From positions 1-13,700 of the forward strand of contig CAUBMI010000057.1 in NCBI GenBank assembly GCA_958436995.1: a DNA stretch of 13,700 nucleotides, in the 5' to 3' direction. Source of the DNA: an uncultured Collinsella sp. (GTDB lineage: Bacteria; Actinomycetota; Coriobacteriia; Coriobacteriales; Coriobacteriaceae). This document shows positions 4,596-10,382 of the stretch, one piece after another; position 1 is the stretch's first letter; each line of letters starts with the position of its first letter. Position numbers and translations under genes: made by a program. The notes beneath the pieces were generated by a model, which was not told the DNA's origin, made no database searches, and saw nothing but the letters and a program-made list of their open reading frames with translations.

Positions 4596-7154
4596 ATGTT
4601 TACTCCGCTTATCACTCACGATCTGGACGGCGCCGCACTGGCGGCGCCCGTTGATGCTGCCCGTCGTAATGGCGCTGCATACAAGACGCGCACGATCGAC
4701 GACCTTCGCATTAAGGACGATCGCCTGCGCGCCGCCATCGAGGACACGGGGCACCTGCTGTTCGACGGCGGCATGGGCACCATGCTGCAGGCGGCCGGCA
4801 TGAAGGCCGGCGCTCTGCCCGAGCTGCTCAACTTTGAGGAGCCCCAGGTCATTACCGATATTCAGCGCCAATACGTCGAGGCCGGCTGCGACGTGATCAC
4901 CGCCAACACCTTTGGCGCCAACGCCCACAAGCTCGACGGTGCCGCCACCGTGGCAGATGTCTTTGCCGCCGCTGTCGCCTGCGCCCGCGCAGCCGGTGCC
5001 CACTACGTCGCCGGCGATATCGGCCCCATCGGCGCGCTGCTGCGCCCCCTGGGTACCCTGAGCTTCGACGAGGCCTACGACCTCTTTGCCGAGGAGGTGC
5101 GCGCCGGCGTCGCCGCGGGTGTGGACCTCTTTATTATCGAGACCATGACCGACCTTGCCGAGATCAAGGCGGCCGTCCTCGCCTGCCGCGAGAACTCCGA
5201 CCTGTCCGTCTTTGCCACCATGACCTTTGAGGAAGACGGTCGCACGTTCCTGGGCACGAGTCCCGAGGTGGCCGCCATCACGCTCGACGCCATCGGCGCC
5301 GACGTTTTGGGCATCAACTGCAGCCAGGGACCGGCCGAGCTCCGAGGGCTCGCCGCACGTATGCTCACCGTTACGGACAAACCCGTTATGGTGCAGGCCA
5401 ATGCGGGACTGCCCCACGTGGACGACGACGGTAATACCGTCTTTGACATCCAGGCCCCCGAATACGCCAAAGCCGTCGCCGGCATGATTGAGGACGGCGT
5501 GAGCGTCGTGGGCGGCTGCTGCGGCACCACGCCGGCGCACATGGCCGCCTTGCGCACGCTTATCGATAACCACACGCCCAGTCCGCGCCACCGCAAGCCC
5601 AGCATGTCGGTCACAAGTGCCCAGACTGTGGTGGACCTTCCCTGCGACGGCCACAAGATTGCCGTCATCGGCGAGCGCATCAATCCCACCGGCAAAAAGC
5701 GCCTGCAGCAGGCCCTGCGCGACGGCGACCTGGACTACGTCGTGAGCCAGGGCATCAGCCAGCAAGAACAGGGCGCCGACATCCTGGACGTCAACGTGGG
5801 CCTGCCCGAGATCGACGAGGTCAAGGTCATCCAGCAAGCGACCGAGCAGCTCCAAGGCTCCACGCTGCTGCCGCTGCAGATCGACTCCACCGACCCCGCC
5901 GCCGTCGAGGCCGCCGTACGCCGCTACGCCGGCAAGCCCATCATCAACTCGGTCAATGGCAAGCAGCAGATCATGGATGAGATCTTTCCGCTGGTCGCCC
6001 ACTATGGAACCAACGTCGTCGGCCTTACGCTCGACGAAGGCGGCATCCCCGATACCGCCGAGGCCCGCTTTGCCATCGCCGAACGCATCGTGGCCGAGGC
6101 CGCCCGCTACGGCATCGGCCCGGACCGCATCCTCATCGACTGCCTGGTCATGACCGCCTCGACCAATCAACGCCAGGCCGAGCAGATCCTGCGCGCCATG
6201 TCCCTGTGCAAGGAGCGCCTGGGTGTCAAATGCGCGCTCGGCGTGTCGAACATCAGCTTTGGCCTGCCCGCTCGCCCGCTGCTGGGTTCGGTCTTTTTGG
6301 CCGCCGCCTTTGGCGCGGGCCTCGATGCCCCCATCATGAACCCGGGCTCCAAGCGCTTTATGGACACCGTCTACAGCTATCGCGTCCTGAGCGTTGAGGA
6401 CGAGGGCTCGACCGGATACATCGAGCGCTATGCCGGCTGGACCGATCCGTACAAGATCGCCGCCAACCCGGCAGCGGCTCAGGCCGCATCGAGTGATGCC
6501 GCGCCCGCTGCCGGCACCGCCGGCACCGACGGCAACGACGACCCGATTCGTCGAATGGTCGTCTCGGGCCGCAAAGGCGAGATCGCTGCCGAGACCGAGC
6601 GTCTGCTGACAGACCACGACGCCATGGACCTTATCAACAATCACTTTATCCCCGCCCTCGACGAGGTTGGCGTCCTCTTTGACCAGGGCAAGTTCTTCTT
6701 GCCGCAGCTTATGGCCTCGGCCGAAGCCGCACGCGTGGGCTTCGACACCATCAAGCGCCTGATGCCCGCCGGCGAGATCGCCGACAAGGGCAAGATCTGC
6801 GTGGCCACCGTCAAGGGCGACATCCACGATATTGGCAAGAACATCGTCAAAATGCTGCTCGACAACTACGGCTACACCGTCTTTGACCTGGGCCGCGACG
6901 TCGATCCGCAGGAGGTACTCAAGACCGTCAAGGAGCGCGATATTAAGCTCGTCGGCCTCTCGGCGCTTATGACTACCACGGTCGTCGCCATGGAAGAGAC
7001 CATCAAGCTGCTCCATACCGAGGTTCCGGGCGTCAAGATCATCGTGGGCGGCGCCGTGCTCACCCCCGAATACGCCAAACAGATCGGCGCGGACTACTAT
7101 GCCAAGGATGCCGCCGAAAGCGCGCGCATCGCCGAAGAGGTCTTTGGGCAGTAA
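4596..7154 (+). CDS. metH: Cobalamin-dependent methionine synthase MetH, lacking the C-terminal activation domain
   Basis: The enzyme transfers the methyl group of 5-methyl-THF through cobalamin to homocysteine. The 852-residue order is: N-terminal extension (1-52); homocysteine-binding barrel (about 53-325, with FDGGMGTML 56-64 and zinc ligands C242, C308 and C309 in GGCCGTTP); pterin-binding barrel (about 353-620, with GERINPTG 359-366 and ILDVNVGLPE 396-405); Ala/Gly-rich linker (about 624-648); helical cap (about 650-730); and cobalamin-binding fold (about 733-852, with D742-I-H744-D-I-G747, H744 the lower cobalt ligand, and GGAVLT 818-823). E. coli MetH is about 1230 residues; the missing activation module is the preceding gene. 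The start has AGGAG (4584-4588) overlapping the stop of that gene. Confidence 0.97.
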   Translation: MFTPLITHDLDGAALAAPVDAARRNGAAYKTRTIDDLRIKDDRLRAAIEDTGHLLFDGGMGTMLQAAGMKAGALPELLNFEEPQVITDIQRQYVEAGCDVITANTFGANAHKLDGAATVADVFAAAVACARAAGAHYVAGDIGPIGALLRPLGTLSFDEAYDLFAEEVRAGVAAGVDLFIIETMTDLAEIKAAVLACRENSDLSVFATMTFEEDGRTFLGTSPEVAAITLDAIGADVLGINCSQGPAELRGLAARMLTVTDKPVMVQANAGLPHVDDDGNTVFDIQAPEYAKAVAGMIEDGVSVVGGCCGTTPAHMAALRTLIDNHTPSPRHRKPSMSVTSAQTVVDLPCDGHKIAVIGERINPTGKKRLQQALRDGDLDYVVSQGISQQEQGADILDVNVGLPEIDEVKVIQQATEQLQGSTLLPLQIDSTDPAAVEAAVRRYAGKPIINSVNGKQQIMDEIFPLVAHYGTNVVGLTLDEGGIPDTAEARFAIAERIVAEAARYGIGPDRILIDCLVMTASTNQRQAEQILRAMSLCKERLGVKCALGVSNISFGLPARPLLGSVFLAAAFGAGLDAPIMNPGSKRFMDTVYSYRVLSVEDEGSTGYIERYAGWTDPYKIAANPAAAQAASSDAAPAAGTAGTDGNDDPIRRMVVSGRKGEIAAETERLLTDHDAMDLINNHFIPALDEVGVLFDQGKFFLPQLMASAEAARVGFDTIKRLMPAGEIADKGKICVATVKGDIHDIGKNIVKMLLDNYGYTVFDLGRDVDPQEVLKTVKERDIKLVGLSALMTTTVVAMEETIKLLHTEVPGVKIIVGGAVLTPEYAKQIGADYYAKDAAESARIAEEVFGQ

Positions 7155-7179
7155 CACAACGGAAACAACCGTGCACCAA

Positions 7180-7217
7180 AACGTGCCGCATGCGTCACTT
7201 GGCACGTGCGGCACGTT
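7180..7217. promoter_or_regulatory. 11-bp perfect inverted repeat between metH and the UPF0210 gene
   Basis: AACGTGCCGCA (7180-7190) and TGCGGCACGTT (7207-7217) pair perfectly around a 16-base loop. The loop itself holds a second GGCACG (7201-7206) that could pair with the left arm instead, so two exclusive folds are possible. CACGTG (7203-7208) is a palindrome in the middle. What follows is AGAATAGATAAG, not a T-run, so this is a poor terminator. A possible promoter, TTGGCA (7199-7204), 17 bp, TAGATA (7222-7227), overlaps it, which suits an operator for the downstream gene. Confidence 0.55.
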
Positions 7218-7262
7218 AGAATAGATAAGAATATGCTCGTTTTGGCAGATAGGAGCGCAAGG

Positions 7263-8627
7263 ATGGCGATCACGCCCGCAGAAATCGCGGAAACCCGCGG
7301 CATGGTTGAGGAGCAGAACCTCGACATCAGGACCATCACCATGGGTGTTTCGCTCATGGGTTGCGGCGACGAGAACCTCGACCGCATGTGCACGAAGATC
7401 TACGACCACGTGACGCACACGGCTGAGCATCTGGTCGAGACCGCCGAGAACCTCGAGCGCGAGTACGGTATCCCCATCGTCAACAAGCGCGTTTCCGTCA
7501 CCCCGGTGGCGCAGATCGCCGCATGCTGCAAGGATGAGGACCTCACCCCCATCGCGCACGCCCTCGACCGCGCGGCCGAGACACTCGGCATCGATTACCT
7601 GGGCGGCTTCTCCGCACTCGTCCAGAAGGGCATCGGCGACGCCGATCGCCGCGTTATCCAGTCCATCCCCCAGGCGCTCGCCACCACGAGCCGCGTCTGC
7701 TCCAGCGTCAACGTCGCCAGCCTGCGCGCCGGTATCAACATGGATGCCGTGCTCATGGCCGCCCAGACCATCATCGATGCCGCTAAACTCACGGCCGACC
7801 AGGATTCCGTCGGCGCTTCCAAGTTTGTCTGCTTTGCCAACATGGTCGAGGACTCCCCGTTTATGGCGGGCGCCGTCCACGGCGGTGGCGAGGCCGACGC
7901 CGTCATCAACGTAGGCGTCTCGGGCCCCGGCGTTATGGCCGCAGCCCTGGAGACGCTGCCCGATTCCGCATCGATGATGGAGGTCGCCGAGAAGATTAAG
8001 CAGACCGCCTTTAAGATCACCCGTGCCGGTGAGCTCATGAGCCGCGAGGCCGCCCGTCGCCTGGGTGTCGAGAAGGGCATCGTCGACCTGTCGCTGGCGC
8101 CTACGCCTGCCATCGGCGATTCCGTTGCCCGCATCCTCGAGATCATCGGTGTTGGCACCTGCGGTGGCCCGGGCACGACCTGCGCACTCGCCATGCTCAA
8201 CGATGCCGTCAAGAAGGGCGGCGTTATGGCCAGCTCCAGCGTGGGCGGTCTCTCCGGCGCTTTCATCCCCGTGTCCGAGGACGCCGGCATGATCGCCGCC
8301 GTCGAAGCCGGCGCGCTTTCGCTCGAGAAGCTCGAGGCCATGACCTGCGTGTGCTCCGTTGGCCTAGACATGATTGCCATCCCCGGCGACACCCCGGTCG
8401 AGACCATCGCCGGCATCATCGCCGACGAGATGGCCATCGGCGTCATCAACAACAAGACCACGGCCGTCCGCGTGATCCCTGCCATCGGCAAGGGCGTGGG
8501 CGACTGCGTCGAGTACGGCGGCCTGTTCGGCCGTGCACCCATCATGCCAGTGAACCCCAACGCCGGCACCGTGCTCGCCCACCGTGGTGGACGCTTCCCG
8601 GCACCGCTGAACTCGCTGAAGAACTAG
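7263..8627 (+). CDS. UPF0210 / PFL family protein (DUF711)
   Basis: This is a conserved protein of unknown biochemical function, 454 residues, the usual length of the family. Recognisable stretches are DIRTITMGVSLMGC near the N-terminus and GGFSALVQKG at about residues 114-123. A Gly-rich GVGTCGGPGTTCALAMLNDA region follows, then GGLSGAFIPVSEDAGM and a C-terminal CVCSVGLDMIAIPGDTP...INNKTTAVRVIP block. No signal peptide or membrane segment is seen. The start is set by AGGAG (7251-7255) 7 bases upstream; an earlier in-frame ATG at 7206 lies inside the inverted repeat. Family members are often next to a small ACT-domain protein, but none is present here. Despite the nickname, glycyl-radical chemistry is not supported by any motif I can see. 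Confidence 0.94.
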   Translation: MAITPAEIAETRGMVEEQNLDIRTITMGVSLMGCGDENLDRMCTKIYDHVTHTAEHLVETAENLEREYGIPIVNKRVSVTPVAQIAACCKDEDLTPIAHALDRAAETLGIDYLGGFSALVQKGIGDADRRVIQSIPQALATTSRVCSSVNVASLRAGINMDAVLMAAQTIIDAAKLTADQDSVGASKFVCFANMVEDSPFMAGAVHGGGEADAVINVGVSGPGVMAAALETLPDSASMMEVAEKIKQTAFKITRAGELMSREAARRLGVEKGIVDLSLAPTPAIGDSVARILEIIGVGTCGGPGTTCALAMLNDAVKKGGVMASSSVGGLSGAFIPVSEDAGMIAAVEAGALSLEKLEAMTCVCSVGLDMIAIPGDTPVETIAGIIADEMAIGVINNKTTAVRVIPAIGKGVGDCVEYGGLFGRAPIMPVNPNAGTVLAHRGGRFPAPLNSLKN

Positions 8628-8640
8628 CTGAGGGGTTCGG

Positions 8641-8781
8641 GCGAGGAGCCCCGGGGAGGGCAAATATATAAGGTCGCCTGCTCGGACAGTCCTGACTCGC
8701 ACGGAGAGCACATTAAGTGCTCTCCGGCTCGTGCGGAACTCGCGATCGACCTTATATATTTGCCCTCCCCGGGGCTCCCGC
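8641..8781. repeat. 141-nt composite palindrome with 32-bp perfect arms
   Basis: Positions 8645-8676 are the exact reverse complement of 8747-8778 (32/32). With one bulged A (8644) the stem extends by GCG/CGC to 8641-8781. Inside lies a second perfect hairpin, CGGAGAGCAC (8702-8711) and GTGCTCTCCG (8717-8726), around the loop ATTAA. CGCAC (8698-8702) and GTGCG (8731-8735) give a further possible pairing. Each arm changes abruptly from a very GC-rich block to AAATATATAAGG. No T-run follows either side, and no target-site duplication is evident. It is best described as a palindromic MITE-like element or a highly structured RNA; the upstream gene may still use it as a 3' end. Confidence 0.85.
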
Positions 8782-8855
8782 ACAACGGGACCTCGGTTGG
8801 GTTCTATCCCGGTTGCAGTTGCTTCGCTCCTGCACCACATGGTTGATACGGCGGT

Positions 8856-8886
8856 TTGACGTTGGATCGGTTCTTTCTGATATATG
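8856..8886 (+). promoter_or_regulatory. Candidate promoter of the methyltransferase gene
   Basis: TTGACG (8856-8861) is a 5/6 match to a -35 box. GATATA (8879-8884, spacing 17) or TATATG (8881-8886, spacing 19) would be the -10. If correct, transcription starts near 8890, just past the in-frame ATG at 8884, so that ATG cannot be the start codon. Confidence 0.45.
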
Positions 8887-8930
8887 CTGGTTGCGGCTCT
8901 TCTTTTGGGAGGAGTCGCTTTTTTGTTGCT

Positions 8931-8936
8931 AGGAGG
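8931..8936 (+). promoter_or_regulatory. Ribosome binding site AGGAGG that decides a GTG start
   Basis: A perfect AGGAGG lies 7 bases before the GTG at 8944. It overrides the longer frame beginning with ATG at 8884, which would add a hydrophobic 20-residue N-terminus but has no ribosome site. Confidence 0.8.
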
Positions 8937-8943
8937 TTGGCCC

Positions 8944-9831
8944 GTGGTTGATGGGGAGATTCGTTCTGAGCTGCTTGCTGCGGATTGGAATGGCGAATGG
9001 ATGCGTCTGCAAGCTGATCGGCGGCGGGCTGATGATTCTTTTGAATGGGATAAGCGGGCTCGGCATTTTCGGCCGTTGGAGACTGCCCCGTATGCCCGGG
9101 ACTTTATGAAGCTGCTGGCGTTAAAGCCTGGTGAATCGGTGCTTGATATGGGGTGTGGGGCTGGGTCGATTGCTATTCCGCTTGCTCAGGCTGGGCATCC
9201 TGTGATTGCTGCTGACTTTTCCCCTGCTATGTTGGGCACGCTTGATGCTGGCATTGAGTACTATGGGCTCGAGGATCGCATTACACCGCTTGAGCTTGCT
9301 TGGGACGATGATTGGGATTTGGTTGGGCCGGTTGCCAAGACTGTGGATGTTGCCTTTGCCAGTCGTTCCGTCACCACAAATGACCTAAAAGGCGCGCTTG
9401 CCAAGCTCGACCGCACGGCTCGTCGGCGTTGTGCTGTCACGATGGTCGCCAACTCCAGCCCGCGCTATGATCTGCACTTGATGAACGCCATCGGTGCCTC
9501 GGTTACCTGCAGTAATGGCTTTGTGTATGCCTTTAATATCCTCATTCAGATGGGTGCCCTGCCGCAGGTTACGTACTTTGAATCGCCTCGTCGCGATACC
9601 TTCGATAGCCTTGAGGCGGGCATGGCGGACTTCTCCCGCATGCTCGAGCACGGTAACGAGGATAAGATCGACCGTCTGCGCGTCTACGTCGCTCAGCATA
9701 TGATTGAAAATCCCCATGCCGGCGAGCCAGGGTCCAAGGGCGTGCCGCAGGGGCGCTACATGCTCGACCACGTCCGCAAGGTCCGTTGGGCGTTTATTGC
9801 ATGGGAGCCGGTCTCTTCGAGCCGTCCATAG
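8944..9831 (+). CDS. Class I SAM-dependent methyltransferase, substrate unknown
   Basis: The product probably transfers a methyl group from S-adenosylmethionine. It has 295 residues from the GTG at 8944. The Rossmann motif I, SVLDMGCGAGSIAIPL (65-80), is followed by VIAADFSP (87-94), whose Asp is expected to bind the SAM ribose. The N-terminal DSFEWDKRARHF segment (31-42) recalls small-molecule methyltransferases of anaerobes, but I cannot name the substrate. No membrane segment is seen with this start. Codon use is odd: in the first 39 codons only 1 ends in C, while 23 of 51 codons from 9361 do, and the rest of the gene resembles its neighbours. It stands alone between two gaps. Confidence 0.85.
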   Translation: MVDGEIRSELLAADWNGEWMRLQADRRRADDSFEWDKRARHFRPLETAPYARDFMKLLALKPGESVLDMGCGAGSIAIPLAQAGHPVIAADFSPAMLGTLDAGIEYYGLEDRITPLELAWDDDWDLVGPVAKTVDVAFASRSVTTNDLKGALAKLDRTARRRCAVTMVANSSPRYDLHLMNAIGASVTCSNGFVYAFNILIQMGALPQVTYFESPRRDTFDSLEAGMADFSRMLEHGNEDKIDRLRVYVAQHMIENPHAGEPGSKGVPQGRYMLDHVRKVRWAFIAWEPVSSSRP

Positions 9832-9971
9832 ACCGCTTTCGGCCGCCGTACACGTCCGCCTGCAACCCGCGTTGTTCTCCCGTTCGGCATCCGCATTCTT
9901 TGCGAACTGGGCAAACGCGCCCCACACCGCGCCGTTCCTGCGCTATCGTGGGACAGCTCACGTAGATTAAG

Positions 9972-9986
9972 GCCCCGTCGCGGGGC
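9972..9986 (+). other. GC hairpin in the yhbY leader
   Basis: GCCCCG (9972-9977) and CGGGGC (9981-9986) form a tight stem with loop TCG, 26 bases before the yhbY start. No T-run follows, so it is unlikely to terminate the methyltransferase transcript efficiently. It may instead be a 5' leader structure. Nothing else is evident in the 181 bp between the two genes. Confidence 0.4.
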
Positions 9987-10012
9987 GCCCCATACATAGA
10001 AAGCGAGAACCC

Positions 10013-10312
10013 ATGGCACTGACAGGAGCCCAGGTCAAGCAGCTTCGCAGCATGGCCCATCACCTCAACCCCGCCATCATCATCGGTAAGTCCGATGTCA
10101 ACGAGGGCACCGTCGAGCAGACGGTCGCCTACCTGGAGAAGCACGAGCTCGTTAAGTGCTCCGTGCTCGATGGCTCCAGTCTTTCCGCCCGCGAGGCCGC
10201 CGAAGAGCTCGCTGAGCGTTGCCACGCCGAGGTCGTCCAGGTCATCGGCCGCAAGTTCTCGCTGTATCGCGAGTCCTCGCGCAAGGACATCGAGAAGATC
10301 AAGCTCGTCTAA
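10013..10312 (+). CDS. yhbY: Ribosome assembly RNA-binding protein YhbY (CRM domain)
   Basis: This small cytoplasmic protein associates with pre-50S ribosomal particles in other bacteria. The 99-residue product is a single CRS1/YhbY (CRM) domain. Family features are LTGAQVKQLRSMAHHLNP (3-20), the IIIGK turn (22-26), a helix containing HELVK (44-48) and the final strand QVIGRKFSLYR (76-86). The tail is basic, as expected for RNA binding. The ribosome site is weak (GCGAG about 5 bases upstream), but the start matches the family N-terminus. It is followed by a strong terminator, so it is transcribed alone or with the methyltransferase 181 bp upstream. Confidence 0.95.
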   Translation: MALTGAQVKQLRSMAHHLNPAIIIGKSDVNEGTVEQTVAYLEKHELVKCSVLDGSSLSAREAAEELAERCHAEVVQVIGRKFSLYRESSRKDIEKIKLV

Positions 10313-10349
10313 GAGCCAATGATCCGGCGAGCCAACACATAGCAAGCTT

Positions 10350-10382
10350 ACGGGTGCCCAAGTACTTCGGGCGCCCGTTTTT
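10350..10382 (+). terminator. Intrinsic terminator of yhbY, overlapping the regulator stop codon
   Basis: ACGGGTGCCC (10350-10359) pairs with GGGCGCCCGT (10369-10378) with one G-T pair and a loop AAGTACTTC, followed by TTTTT (10378-10382). It lies 38 bases after the yhbY stop. Two bases of the T-run form part of the TAA (minus strand, 10383-10381) of the convergent regulator. The minus-strand side of the hairpin is not followed by a T-run, so it should act mainly in the yhbY direction. Confidence 0.92.

Larger units (their letters stand above)
8628..8943. other. 316-bp intergenic region between the UPF0210 and methyltransferase genes
   Basis: Besides the large palindrome it holds TCCCG-CACAA-CGGGA (8776-8790), which competes with the outer end of the palindrome. 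It also holds a bulged hairpin of GGTTGCAG (8811-8818) with CTGCACC (8830-8836). The methyltransferase promoter candidate and ribosome site lie at its right end. Minus-strand open frames cross it, but they read straight through the palindrome and have no ribosome site, so no gene is called. Confidence 0.5.

Noticed and set aside
4590..7880. 1096-codon minus-strand open frame opposite metH and the UPF0210 gene
   Set aside because: It runs across two well-supported plus-strand genes and their intergenic gap. Its composition (Gly, Asp, His, Ala-rich) is that of a GC-driven shadow, and no motif is recognisable.
8364..8840. 158-codon minus-strand frame through the 141-nt palindrome
   Set aside because: It overlaps the 3' end of the UPF0210 gene, reads through both palindrome arms, and has no ribosome site. 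It is probably a spurious frame created by the repeat.
8884..8943. ATG at 8884 giving the methyltransferase a hydrophobic N-terminus resembling a signal or membrane anchor
   Set aside because: It has no ribosome site and lies in or next to the candidate -10 box. AGGAGG with ideal spacing favours the GTG at 8944.
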